Source: Ophiodon elongatus
Taxonomy: Eukaryota > Chordata > Actinopteri > Perciformes > Hexagrammidae
Length of the DNA stretch: 64,000 nt
Direction of reading: 5' to 3'
Assembly (NCBI GenBank): GCA_016806645.1
Contig: JACSYO010000115.1
Location: 2,501-66,500, forward strand
The notes beneath the pieces are model-generated. The model was not told the DNA's origin and searched no databases. It saw nothing but the letters and a program-made list of their open reading frames with translations. A program made the translations under genes and the position numbers. Every line of letters begins with the position of its first letter. The first letter of the stretch is position 1. Positions 34,791-46,539 of this stretch are shown piece by piece.

Positions 34791-36114
34791 ATCACAAATC
34801 AGTTTCAAATGAGTCTTTGGAAGTCTGTCAAAAGTACATGTGACCCACGACAAAGTACATTATGTGTGCGAGAGAGAAACAGAGAGCTGGAGAGAGAGAC
34901 TGTTGTACTTAATGAACAATTTCTTGTTTTGCTGCTATTCAATAATAAAGAACACCATTCAACCAAAGAGCGACTATAAACTATTACTGAAATCAAAATA
35001 CCATTGGAATTATGTATTATGTTTTTGTAATGTATAGTTGTGAACATGCAGGTCCTCTACCATCTGCCAGTGGATGCTGCAGCACCCTCCGCAGCCCTTC
35101 CTCCATCTGTCTTGCCATTTTTAGGTCCAGGCACAAGGTCACATATCTCAATTCAGTCGGGTTTATATGCAAAAGTATGGTTTCTGAGTTACAGAAATTA
35201 TACCTATTTTTGATTTTACATAAATCATCCCGACTGCCACCGCTACTACCATATTGCACATGTACAGGTTGAATTCCTAATCATGTACAGCACATAAATG
35301 AATCAAATAATTACAATGAACTGACAAATTCCACACGGTTTTCAAAGCGCCAGGCTTCAATGTCGGATTATGAGGTAAAAATAACTGCCAGGCTTTATCC
35401 TGCGCTGCATGACTAATCTGGTGGAAATGATGAGGACTTTTTGAGGGTGAACCTTGCTGAATGTCTGAGTGTTGAACTTAGTGTCTCCACCTCCGTGCTG
35501 TGAGCCTATTTCTTAACGTTTTACCAAATCTGGAAAAACATGATGAAAAGTCTTGCCGCTTTAGCTCATCGCAGAGAGAACAATCACCTGGACGACTTGA
35601 CATTACGAGGAGAGTCGTTTGTATAATTCATTGTTCGAATGAAAATTCTGGCAACATTTTGGATGCTGTTATTATCTGTGAAGGGTGTTCACTACAATAG
35701 GGCTGTAGTACAAGTCTGGCTAATAGCAGTGCATTTATTGTGAGATTTGGATTGCTTTGTTATTAACAGTGTGACCACCAACTGTACCTTATCTATATTA
35801 ACTCAGTCACTGTGCAGTCACTGTGTTTGTACATTGCATGAGAGAGGCTCTCTGATGAACCGTAGGCAAACATATCCTACCACACTGCTCGAGAATGAGA
35901 GGGAATTTCATCATATCAATTATTTCCTAAATTACAGATGAGCAAAGGTTTTTCCTTACTGCTCTTTTCTGGGTTTTTTTATTCCATATGCAAAATATTA
36001 ACCAAACTGCATTCTCAATTCTATTTCGACCCAGGGAGACATATCTTCTCTTGGACATGTCAGAATTAAATGTGGTTAACATTGTAAACTAAAACAAAAC
36101 AAAAGAAGAGATCA
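34791..36114. other. Intergenic sequence, no gene recognised
   Basis: Unique-looking sequence with short open frames only. Confidence 0.45.
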
Positions 36115-36285
36115 TCATGGTTTGGCTTGAAATAAGTATGTTTAATACGTCATTGAACTGACGAACATAAATTAATATAAGTCAACCTTAACTTGGTTTC
36201 ACATTGGACACTGAGAGTGGTCTCCTGGCTTAAAGTCCTATGTTGTTCAACCCATCCATCCTCTCCAACATCCTCCATATGCTTT
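36115..36285 (+). repeat. Family A, 5' and central parts
   Basis: TTGGCTTGAAATAAGTATGT, TTGGTTTCACATTGGACACT, GTGGTCTCCTGGCTTAAAGT and TTCAACCCATCCATCC occur in family order. This is one of the better-preserved copies. Confidence 0.65.
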
Positions 36286-36352
36286 TCACAAATACGTTTC
36301 CACATAGAAATTAGTATATATAGTATTTGTGATATGTCAAAAACTTTTCATG

Positions 36353-36396
36353 TAAATGCTATTTTTAAATGCTATTTTTGTAAATGCTATTTTTAG
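36353..36396 (+). repeat. Three short tandem units of AAATGCTATTTTT
   Basis: AAATGCTATTTTT occurs three times in succession, with GT inserted before the third. Confidence 0.85.
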
Positions 36397-36507
36397 GAGA
36401 GCAGGCTGTAAATGTACACTGATAGCGATTGGGGACTAATCTCTGAACTTGGTCTAAGAATGGCTTTTACTAATGTCAGGTTAAAGTGATAGATGTGATG
36501 GCTGACA

Positions 36508-36558
36508 TAGTACTAGTACTAGTAATAGTACTAGTAATAGTACTAGTAATAGTACTAG
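36508..36558. repeat. Palindromic 12-bp tandem repeat
   Basis: Units of AGTAATAGTACT are repeated, with the palindrome AGTACT or ACTAGT recurring, so the array can pair with itself. Confidence 0.92.
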
Positions 36559-37749
36559 CCTGATGATTTAGCCAAGTGTGACAAACTAAAACAAAGCAAA
36601 ACATATTTGATTTAATGGTTTAAAATTGATTTAGAATGTTCTTATTTTATACCAAACTAAATAAAATCAACAATTGTTTCTAGATGATATCACTTTGGTA
36701 TCAACCAGTATTGAAAAAAGAAACAATTGCATCTATTTGTATTGGTTCACAAGTGGCCTGGTCATTGGGAACCACTGTCTTGACACTTGGACCAGCTTTA
36801 ACCACCAGCTTTAACCACTCTAGGCTGGTGAACCTGGATATATAACTATAATTTCCTGACACACAAAAAATCTCACCATGTCTCTTTTCTCAAGAAACAA
36901 CAACATGCGTTGCAATATATTAAGCCAGTGCTGGGTGATAATGATATCCTTCTGGGGATAAAATGAAGCGTCACCCCACGCTGCACAGCTGTGCTGGGTC
37001 ATTTCTTTGGCATTGTTTCTTACATCCTACAGATGTATTATTAAAAAATCCATTGAAGCAACTCTTAGCAGTGCTACAGTCCCTCTAGAATCTGGCGATG
37101 AAGCCACACTTGTACCGAGCAGCAGAGGGATTGTTATTCATACATTATTGATTTGCTGTTGTCGGGATTTCTATTGCTTTAGTTGGTATTTGTGAAGTCA
37201 TTTTTCAGTTTGGTCATCTGAGAAACCACAGAGTGTAAAGGAAGGTGCATGAGGATATGATTTTATCAGGCAAACAACTAGAGGAAGATAGCTAAATCTC
37301 AGAAATCCAGTCAAAATGAACACACAACAACACGCAAATTCATATAGTGAGATGCTCCAAAATCCAGTCAGACCCCTCAACTCTTCTCAGCGTGTCTCAG
37401 GTGTTTTGTCTTCTCAAGGTCTTCAGTTTCAGAAGGCTGTGTGAACATGCAGACAGACAAACAGCATGCTGAGGTGAAACTCCTCAGTGTTTCACGAGAT
37501 AGAGCAAAGATTTGACAAAAGACCAAAAAACAAGGAGGAAATATATTTTTTTCCTGAACTTTAAAATAATTTTGCAGCCCATTAAGTTTATCTTGTGTCA
37601 CAATTTGGAGGTACTATATAAGTGCACTTGAAAAGTCAGTAATAATTGCAACTATGGTGAGAAAGTTTTGTCTACGTTGAAGCTAGAAATCTGTCTGATG
37701 TTTAATAATTCTACTCTGCAACTGCATTTTGTAGCTGCGGCCCAGCTTT
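36559..37749. other. Intergenic sequence, no gene recognised
   Basis: AT-rich, unique-looking sequence with no exon-like or repeat signals. Confidence 0.45.
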
Positions 37750-37985
37750 GGATGGTCTGGTGTGAAAAACAAACACAGGACTTTCACCCAGGAGACCACC
37801 GTGTGTCCTGTGAGTAAACGTTGACTTTACATTTGTTGTGTAACCTTTTAAGCTTGTTAGGTAACGTTATATAAGAAAGCCAGCGAAGGTTGCTTGTTAT
37901 TAATTAACACTAGTTACATTGTAATGGTTGTTACGTTACGTAAAGTAGTTTTGTTGCCTAAACCTCACTAATCGCGTCACACCGT
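37750..37985 (-). repeat. Family A, 5' and central parts
   Basis: In plus orientation it reads AACACAGGACTTTCACCCAG, GAGACCACCGTGTGTCC, AACGTTGACTTTACATTTG, TACGTTACGTAAAGTAG and TTTTGTTGCCTAAACCTCAC. This is the reverse complement of the family's 5' half and the best-preserved view of that half. Confidence 0.68.
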
Positions 37986-39194
37986 TAACCATGTGGCCTT
38001 GAGCGATTTGGCAACCGTGAAACGACGCTGATACAAAACCTATTTATTAAAATGCCAACATTACTTTTTTCTTGTGGCTTGGTTGAGAACAAAGCTCGTG
38101 ATCCTCGATGAGGGTCAGAATGTAGATGGACTGGTGAATGGAGCGCTCCCTCTTCACCACAGCGGTCCAAGTACACAGTAGTCTTTGGAGTCAGTGCCAG
38201 CCACATTGAAATGCAGTCCCAATTTAAGAGACTTATATCACACATATGATACTCTTTCAGCTATCTCTATCTATAAGCATGTATCTGGTGCCAAGTTGTT
38301 TCCATTGTGTTCTCTCCTTGGCACTGAAAATGCATGAAAATCCATCAACAAACAACTCAAAAGCAACACTATGTCTAAAGCCGTTATTCTCATATAAATC
38401 ACACGTTATGCGGTTTTTCACTTCAAAACCAGCCTTGCCAGTGAGCATTCTAAAGGTAAAGGTACCTGCTGTGTTCCTTTGCTATTTTTAGAAAACAACA
38501 AAGGAGGAACATTTGTGAATCCTTGTTGTACACTACCATGCGTTTTTAATTGCTGAGTAAAGAAAAAGTACAAACAAAGAGTCCAGCAATACAGCTGAAT
38601 AGACAAGAAAAAACTACCTTTTATTTTTGACAGTATTGTATTATTTCTCTCATCCATCACTGTGGCTAAAAGCATCTCCACCCACTTCCTGTCATGGTTT
38701 GGTTGACAAGGTCACTATGTCTTTACAAGTCATTTCGGATTAATTTACAGATGACTTCTTGCGTGGTTATTCAGCTGAAGAAGGGAAGCTCAAAGAAATG
38801 TGAATAGGGAAAAAAGGGTTTCCATGGCAAAATGACGTCTGACTTGTATCCCATGTCTTAGGGTTTAGAACTATGCATGACGCCTGTGCTTCCCTCCGCA
38901 GTGTAGTCCACAGAGGGACTTGAAAACCTCTCTGTCGGCATAATGAGTGAGAATATCTGTCCGAGCTAATAGAAACCTTGTCAGGCTGTCTCGGTGCATG
39001 CTGGGATAGACCCACACTGAATACTCCTCATTTTATCCTACTTAACCTAACAAAACACACTGCATTTTGCCAAAATGTTTTTGGCTATGTGAAATGGCGA
39101 TGTGGAATATCAATTCTAGGCCAGCGAGGCAGTGAGGTTCAGTGAGGCACGGAGGTGAATCACCACGACACCTCCACAGGGAGCTCGGACTGGC
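37986..39194. other. Intergenic sequence, no gene recognised
   Basis: No open frames with coding character and no recognised repeats. Confidence 0.45.
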
Positions 39195-39219
39195 TTTGTG
39201 CCACTTCCATCTATTCCTG

Positions 39220-39375
39220 CTGATCCCTGGCCAGCTGACTGGCTAGCTGACTGTTTCTTTGACTTGCTTGCTTACTTGCCTGGTGGCTCTGTTATAAAAC
39301 CGGCTATCTTGTTGACTGATACACTCTCTATCCGACTGGATTTTTGGCTGACCGACTGGTTAAATATAACTGGAT
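39220..39375 (+). repeat. Degenerate (GACTGGCT)-like simple repeat
   Basis: Recurrent GACTGGCTAGCTGACTG, TTGACTTGCTTGCTTACTTG and GGCTGACCGACTGG phrases point to an old simple repeat built on a CTGACTGG-type unit. Confidence 0.6.
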
Positions 39376-41750
39376 GTCATTACCTTGCAGCTTGACTGTT
39401 GGACTATGAGTGAGGGAAAATGTGATAACACAGTCTGGCGAGGAATGCGAAAGCTCCAAAATGACCGTCCACGGCGTATGAAAGGCTCCCACCAGCAGTT
39501 GTGTGTTTCAGCTGACATTAATGCAGCCATTTTCCAAACCACCTCGCCATGAATGACACAAGTAACAAGCATATATTAGAGCTTAATGCCCACCACGGAG
39601 TAGTTTTACTGATAGTCTGTCAGTCTGTTTCAGTATCACTGTTTATTTCATTTAACAAAAATAAAAATTCTATGACTGTTTCAGCATTTTGTCAACGTTC
39701 AGTGTGTAGCTGTTGCCATGGGCTCAATGACATCACTGTGGTCGAATGTAACTATGTACATTTAGGGCTGCCTGTGTGGGCATTTGTTGAGATGGACACA
39801 GTTAAACAAAAATAATGACATTTATGAAGTGATTGGAGACAAACTGGAGGAGAAGGGATTCATGAGAACAATGGATCAGTGCTGAGTCAAAGTGAAACAG
39901 CAATATTCCCTGTGTAGAAGTGCTCCATACATCAACCTCAGTCAAATTTGAACTCGGGTAACACATTTTAACTATTAGAGATAACCATAAAACTTTGCCT
40001 GTTGATTTCTGAAATTGTATGTTTAAATATGCAAATGTTCACTTATTAAATGTGATAAATTACATACATTTCCAGAAAATAAATGTGAACATTGGATTAA
40101 GCCAAAGTCTAAGAAAAAGATAATTGAGAGAAAATAGCTTTTGGGAATATGTCTTGTAAAATTACCTACATTTTGAAGACACTGCAGGTGAATAGGGTAA
40201 AAATAATAAATGCAAATGAGGCATAATCTAATGCTAACTTCTGGCGAATTTAGGAGAAATCTATGAAGTAGTAAAATAAACAGCTAAATGTGTATTTTGG
40301 ATGGAAAGACTACATATTATAGAAGCAAAAAAGCCTCAAAATGTACCAGTGCATGAAAAATGATGATTATGCCTGTATTGTCTCGCCCCTATTTTGCACA
40401 CCGGCTGACTGTGGAAAACAAATCAAAAGTATCTAATTCGGACTAGCCAAATGTATTTAGCTTGTGAAAGTGCCCTCATTCAAAAACAGTACTTAAGTAC
40501 AATATTGAGGAACTTGTTCCTGAGTATTTCTATTTTTATTTACTCCAAACACACGTAAGTTGTTCTCAGCTGAAAACAAAGTACACTATGCAAAATATAG
40601 CTCTGCATAGATACAAATAAACATAAATATGCATTTACTTAAAAAAAAAAAAAAATTAACAAATTATATGTGTGATATGTTTAAAACAGAAAGGTAAAAA
40701 TAAAAGATCTGCACTAATTATCTAATGGGAGAGTACTCTGAAGGTCTCCCTGTACCACAGTAGATGGTGCAGTAATGCCTGTTGGACACATCCATCGTGA
40801 GGTTTCAGTGGATTCTCTGGGGATCTCAGAATCAGGCTTTTCCCCCCAAAAGACAAAAGTGTGAGTAGGGAAGGACCCATTGAAGCATCCCCATGAAGTA
40901 GGAATGACACATTGACGTTGTGTGCGACTGCTGAAGCAATATGAATGCAGCCATGAACAGCAGTCCGGCTGTTTCTTAACCACCTTCTGGAGTGATGACT
41001 CATTGGTGTTCTTTCCTCAGACATATGCAGCCAAGGCAGTTAAAAAAATATATAGTGCTTCTTAAAAACAAGGTCAGCGTTTTCTCATTTGTTTGGATGG
41101 ATGCTTACGCAATAAGCTGAGTCCATATTTGTTCCTGTTTTCGTGCAGGCTGGCCTCAGGGGTGGAGGGACAAGTTTGGCCTCGGGGACATTTTTCCCTC
41201 CTTATTTTTCTCGCCCGCATTCATCTCCGCTCACCTCTGAGCTTTGGAAAAACAACACTGCCAAGAACGATGGAGGCCGAGCTGTGATCTAACAACATCT
41301 GACACACTGGTGGGGAGTAGCTATGAACGAAGCGCTCCGCTGCTGCAGTCGCTCCACCAGCCGCAGTCACAGTCCGCCCGTCTGGAAAAGGCCCTCATTG
41401 TTTACAGATGCAGCAATGCGGAGAAGGAAAATATCTGCACTCTCCCAGGTTTAATTTCATCCGAGCGCGTTTACCCATTGTTGCTCATCTGCCTCAAACC
41501 CGAGCGCCGCAGTAATAGAGCTCTGTCGCCCTCAGCCGTAACACCTCCGTGACGCTCAGAGAAGGTGGCTGCGGCTGCCTGAGCGGCCATGGAGAGGCAT
41601 TTATCAGTGTCAGACACGCCGCACAGAGGACTCACTGCAACACAGTTGTCAGCATAATTTGGCTGCCTCATAATCTCTGACTCTGCAGCCTCGGGGATTA
41701 TTCTACGTTTTTTTTTTACCTCTATTCAATGACAAGTAATATCTTTCTAT
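39376..41750. other. Intergenic sequence; GC-richer part at 41120-41660
   Basis: No gene is recognised. The stretch 41120-41660 is noticeably GC-richer than its neighbours and could be a conserved or regulatory block, but it has no exon with clear splice sites. An A-rich run lies at 40642-40655. Confidence 0.4.
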
Positions 41751-41762
41751 GTTTCCCCTCAG

Positions 41763-41812
41763 GGTGCAGGAGGCTATCTGAGCAGGGCCGACATTGGGCT
41801 CCAACTGACCAG
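41763..41812 (+). other. Possible 50-nt exon with strong splice sites
   Basis: The segment is bounded by a textbook acceptor (polypyrimidine stretch, then CTATGTTTCCCCTCAG) and a fair donor (CCAG|GTAGAA). It is open in one frame (GAGGYLSRADIGLQLT). With no partner exon visible, it may belong to a non-coding transcript or be chance. Confidence 0.2.
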
Positions 41813-42280
41813 GTAGAAAAGAAATTCATAGTTGAAATAAAAATAATGCAAAAAATAGTTTATGAGGGAAAAAGGAAATCCCACTGAGCCAGTTGAGGGA
41901 AAAGAGACCTGCACTTCTACAAGTAGAACACCATGAAGTTACAAGATGAGTTCAGCTTGAGGATGCTGAAATGAGAAATATATGAGCAAACAGAGGAGCT
42001 TTTGAAAGTGCAATGTGCAAGACAAAAAAGACAAGAATAATACAAGAATACATAATATGCATGTAAATAAGGTATTGAAAGGGATGGATAATGGCTCATT
42101 GCTCCAAATATGTCTTTTTTTAAACTTGTTTATGAGAAGGCAGCCACATCATAGTTCACTTATTTTGTCCCAACTATTTTGCTTGAGATCCGGTGAAGGT
42201 TGTCACTGGTGGTTTGAGACCTTCCTCTCCAGAGAACTACACCCGTTATCACTTTCAGTGCTTTGATTCTGACGTACCTC
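41813..42280. other. Intergenic sequence before the minisatellite
   Basis: No gene or recognisable repeat is seen. Confidence 0.45.
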
Positions 42281-42284
42281 GGAA

Positions 42285-42925
42285 CCCTTCAGCATCTGTA
42301 TGAGCTGCATCCTTCAGCATCTGTATGATATGCATCCTTCAGCATCTGTATGAGATGCATCCTTCAGCATCTGTATGAGATGCATCCTTCAGCATCTGTA
42401 TGAGATGCATCCTTCAGCATCTGTATGAGATGCATCCTTCAGCATCTGTATGAGATGCATCCTTCAGCATCTGTATGGTGGATCCTTCAGCATCTGTATG
42501 AGATGCATCCTTCAGCATCTGTATGAGATGCATCCTTCAGCATCTGTATGAGATGCATCCTTCAGCATCTGTATGAGATGGATCCTTCAGCATCTGTATG
42601 AGATGCATCCTTTAGCATCTGTATAAGATGCATCCTTCAGCATCTGTATGAGATGGATCCTTCAGCATCTGTACGAGATGCATCCTTCGGCAGCTGTACG
42701 AGATGCATCCTTCGGCAGCTGTACGAGATGCATTCTTCGGCGTCTGTACGAGCTGCATCCTTCGGCATCTGTATGAGATGCATCCTTCGGCATCTGTATG
42801 AGATGCATCCTTCAGCATCTGTATGAGATGCATCGTTTGGGTGTGGTGTTTGATCTGTATGAGATGCATCCTTCGGCATCTGTATGAGATGCATCCTTCA
42901 GCATCTGTATGAGATGCATCGGGCT
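42285..42925. repeat. 25-bp minisatellite, about 25 copies
   Basis: The unit contains GATGCATCCTTCAGCATC followed by TGTATGA. Variants such as CGGCAGCTGTACGAG cluster at 42670-42760, and the array is interrupted by a shortened unit near 42474 and by a foreign piece (GTTTGGGTGTGGTG) near 42835-42850. The same 25-base motif occurs once inside family A copies at 22733-22780 and 30400-30450, and the right border of the array runs straight into a family A copy. The array therefore arose by local amplification of a piece of that repeat. Overlapping minus-strand frames over it are artefacts of a 75-base triple period. Confidence 0.95.
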
Positions 42926-43170
42926 TTCAACTGAGCAACTGATGTGTGTAAAAAGCTAGAAAGTCCAAACAGGGAGGGAGAGGAGGTTGACTTGTCAAAC
43001 AAACACAGGACTGTCACCCAGGAGACTTGTGTTGGTGTCCTGTGTGAAACCAGGTCACGGTTTACCTTAGTTTTGTTACATAACTTCTCTACTTTACTAA
43101 CCTGATTTCCTTAATACAATAACTTATTTTACGTAACAAACATACTTAAAACTAAGCACCGCCCACCGGC
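42926..43170 (-). repeat. Family A copy flanking the minisatellite
   Basis: From GGGCTTTCAACTGAGC at the array border it runs through ACAGGACTGTCACCCAGGAG, TCCTGTGTGAAACCAGG and AACTTATTTTACGTAAC to ACATACTTAAAACTAAGC. These are the family's blocks in reverse order, as expected for the minus strand. Confidence 0.68.
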
Positions 43171-44189
43171 CAGAGTAAACCGGACCGTTTTGGGTTCCGC
43201 CAGGTCTTTGTTTGTTGGCCAGATTGACTGTATCTCGAAAATGATACTTATTTATGAACATGATTTAGCTGTCTGCCATAATTTTTTTCTAATCATTTGA
43301 TCTTGCAACAACAAACATTGGTTGCTGCTGGTTTAATCAAAATTAGACATATTTTCGATTGCTTCCATATTATCTTAGTCATAGCAAACTAAGTGACTAA
43401 TCAGCAGTCTCATTTTCTGTTGTTACAGGATTATTATTAACCCATGGGGCATTTTGTTTTTTTATCTGAATTACATTATTACAAGAAACAAAAAAAATGG
43501 AAACGTCTTAATTACTTCAGTTTACAAAAAATATTTGAAGTAATACTGAGCTTTACCAGACAAATATGACTGTATTTTACAGAAAGTGAGTTCTTGAATA
43601 GGTGACATGTTTATGTTTATCAGATAAATCTACTGGGAACAAAGCTGACATCAACGACAATTAAAGGGTTAAATTATCCTCCACTACCTTTTCCATTTCT
43701 TGCAGTGATGTTTGCGCTCTCTAACAACTCCATAGGTGTCACTGCACACATCACCGAGAGCCTCACTGCGCTGGATGGAAGACAAAGGTAACTTTGCTTT
43801 TCTTTGCAATCCGCTGGATGTAATTACAGACTGGGTGTTAGATTCTCATGATGGAGACGTACGAGTTAATCTCATGAATTCCATTTGTTCAGGTTCAATG
43901 AAAACAACGATAACTTAAAAGTCGGTATGTCTAGCACTTTCATGTGATCATAGCAAATGTCAAATAATTCTAATAGCATTAGTTTTTGTATGCAGAAAAA
44001 TAAGAAAAAAAAATCTTTGCATGTGTTGCTTCCAGCCCCTTATTTTAAGAATCCCTTGTGTCTTTCTACCAAGTCTACCAATGAGACATGTTCCAATTCT
44101 ACCCATGGCAAAGTTTGAAGCAAATGAGGATAATAATTAAGGAGCAGCCACATTCAAAGCAAATAAATGTGGAAAATGATGTAGAAAGT
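43171..44189. other. Intergenic sequence, no gene recognised
   Basis: AT-rich, unique-looking sequence. Confidence 0.45.
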
Positions 44190-44610
44190 TGCTACTGATT
44201 GGCCAGCCTGCTCAGGCAGGGAGTCCCAGAGCTCAGCAGCCTGCAGCGAGAATACTCTCGGTAATAAGGTGAGTTTTGAGACGCACCAGAGGAGGCCTGC
44301 CTGAGGGTCTCAGAAGCTGAAAATCTCTCAAATATAGCTGGGGGCCTGACCATGTGGTGCCTTTACATTAACAGTACAATCTTAAAATCAATTTCAGAAC
44401 TCACATGCAGCTTGCAAAGAGACTCATGAAAGGCTGGAATGTGTTCTCATCCCCTAGGATTAGTGAGCAGCCCAGCAGCAGCGTTTGGGTATGCTGGAGG
44501 CAGACAATTGACTTGCAACTGATCCTTCAATAAAGAGCATTTCAACACTCCAAATGAGATGTCTATGAGAGAGATCTATAGTGACTGGAAAAAGACTTAA
44601 TGTTGGCTAC
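44190..44610 (+). mobile_element. Old interspersed repeat common in teleosts
   Basis: The phrases GGGGGCCTGACCATGTGGTG, TTAAAATCAATTTCAGAACT, AAAGAGACTCATGAAAGGC and GCAGCAGCGTTTGGGTATGC match, loosely, a repeat sentence seen in many fish genomes (typically part of a non-LTR retrotransposon). It is well diverged and non-coding here. I cannot name the family. Confidence 0.45.
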
Positions 44611-46202
44611 AATCCTCATCTGAGGAAAACAAGACCCTACTCACTTGGTTATCAATGGTATTTACATTAATATTATTATTTTAGAGGATCGTTCCTCTAA
44701 ACAGATGTCAGTAAATAAGAGGAGCAATGAGCGCTCCATGGAGGGGTCTTCATAGTGACCAGGCCTGCTGCATCCTTCTCCAACTGAGCTCTACAAACAC
44801 AAATGCCCATTCTAACCTCTGCAATGACGTGATCACGGCTATGAAGCAGGACTTGACACCTCAATTGTTTCCATGGAGATGAACTGGGACTTGCAATTAC
44901 AAATCCGTCCGCTACTCCAGCACGACGGACAGAGCCATGGATTGATCTCCACACACCACCGCGAGAGTCGCTTTTGAAACGAGCTGGGGCTCGTCTGGTG
45001 GAATCACAGGTATTGTTAGGAATCTAGAATAGAACGAAGGTGAACGGCTCTGCACTCGAGTGGCACTTCTCAGATGCTGCAGATGTATCAACATGTGTCC
45101 TGCTACCTTCAGATGCTGTAGGGATTATATCTTATAAACCGTCACATAACCCCTCTGCCTTCTGTTACTAGGAGATGGAGAGGAGGGACTTGCAGGTTAG
45201 CATCAACATTGTCCCGTCTGCAAATCACCTCCTGATTATATTCACATTAAACCTGAGGGTCCTCACTCCATAGATGAACAAAAGCCAACCGTTGCCTGTT
45301 TTGCTTTCCAGAATATTTTTAATTCAGACTATTAAATTAATGCGTATGTATGAAAAATATGCGTATGAGTGAAAAATATGCTAAACATATATATTTTTTT
45401 ATTATTATTTTATATTGTAACATAATGGAATCTTATGGATAATTTCCAATTGTACCCCAAACTAACTCTCTGGTATTCCGCAGACAGTTCACGCCATGTA
45501 GAATGCAGTTGCCCTTAAAGTCCAATCAAATTCACCTTTGACCTCTGATGTTTGTCATGACCTGTTGAAATGTGTGACCAGTCCGATGATGGCTCCCTGT
45601 GACGTTATCTCAAAGAGATAGAGGATATACTACTATAATGTTGTATATCAACACCATAAAACCATAGCACAGTCTAGGCAATAAGTCTTAGGATGGCAAA
45701 ATATCAACAGTCAAAAGGGGCTACCAGCTTTGTGAATAAACAGATAGTCAAAAAAAAAGAATAAAAAGGTGCATTCCTGCTAAAAAAAGTTGTGACCAAA
45801 ACTTTCGCTACTCTTCTCAGGGTTAATCTCCCGGAGTCTGTTTATGTGTTCAGACCTCTCAGATACTGAAGATTCCAGTCTCATTGGATCGACAGGGTCC
45901 ACCATGAGACTGAATCACACATGCGTTGGCCTTCATCAGTCTGCCTTGATACCTGGTTACCTTTTTGCGAGGCAGGTCTGTTTTCAGAAAGGCCCATTTT
46001 GCACTTGTTCAGCTGCACAAAAGCATGAAGTATGTGGTCGGTTGTTCTGTAGCTCAACCAAACAATTGTTTTTTTAGTCTGTTGACTCACAACCAGGAAG
46101 GTTACTGACCAGACGATATGCTGATAGATAAACACTCTGACTACATGAGTCTTTTTTGTGTTCCACTGCGCCCTCATTACATGACCCTCCCCAGGGCCTT
46201 AC
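44611..46202. other. Probable 3' intron or flank of the VSTM2A-like gene
   Basis: This lies directly downstream of the larger VSTM2A-like exon on the minus strand, whose donor opens into it. The next exon should encode the C-terminus, but I found no convincing acceptor plus open segment. No repeats beyond short A-rich runs are visible. Confidence 0.4.
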
Positions 46203-46539
46203 CTGAGCCAGGGTTTTGTTTCGCTGTGTTGGAGGATGTGTGAGAGGTGGAGGTGGAGGCCACCCTCTGGTCTGAGCTCATGCTGTCCTGGCCCAGAGGT
46301 GAGCTGGACTTTCTTGGCTTCTTGTCCGTCAGGTGCAGCGGGGAGCTTTTCTTGGGGGGCGCCAGTGGCCGTCGGGGCCTGGCCGTGGCGTTGACCCTCA
46401 GCCAGGCTTGGGCTTTGTACTCCACAATCTCCCCGTAGTTAGCCCGCGTCACCCGGCACTCGTACAGTCCTTCGTCACCCTTGCTGACTCTGGAGATCTG
46501 CAGCTTGTGTGAGATGTCGTTGCCCTGGACTTTCACTGT
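46203..46539 (-). CDS. vstm2a: VSTM2A-like, exon with end of V-set domain
   Basis: This is an internal coding exon of 337 nt (112 codons plus one base) of a V-set and transmembrane domain-containing protein 2A-like gene. VSTM2 proteins are secreted or membrane-associated immunoglobulin-fold proteins; mammalian VSTM2A has been linked to adipocyte commitment, and its brain role is poorly known. The exon begins TVKVQGNDISHKLQIS, very close to the VSTM2A V-set C'-E region as I recall it. It then has DEGLYEC, the canonical D-x-G-x-Y-x-C F-strand motif with the disulphide cysteine at residue 28, and ANYGE...KAQAWLRVNA for the G strand. A basic, proline/serine-rich linker follows (KKPRKSSSPLGQDSMSS). 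The acceptor is CACTCTAACAG (46540 upward) and the donor CTCAG|GTAAGG (46202 downward), leaving phase 1. If the donor is not used, the frame ends after seven further residues at 46177. Its paralogues VSTM2B and VSTM2L differ more in the FG region, so 2A is favoured. Confidence 0.88.

Noticed and set aside
42612..42894. Two 85-codon minus-strand frames with repeated MHLIQM/DASHTD segments
   Set aside because: They arise from the 25-bp minisatellite, whose three-unit period is 75 bases.
42285..42925. CRISPR-like array of repeats and spacers
   Set aside because: The units are contiguous with no unique spacers, the genome is eukaryotic, and there are no cas genes. It is a minisatellite.
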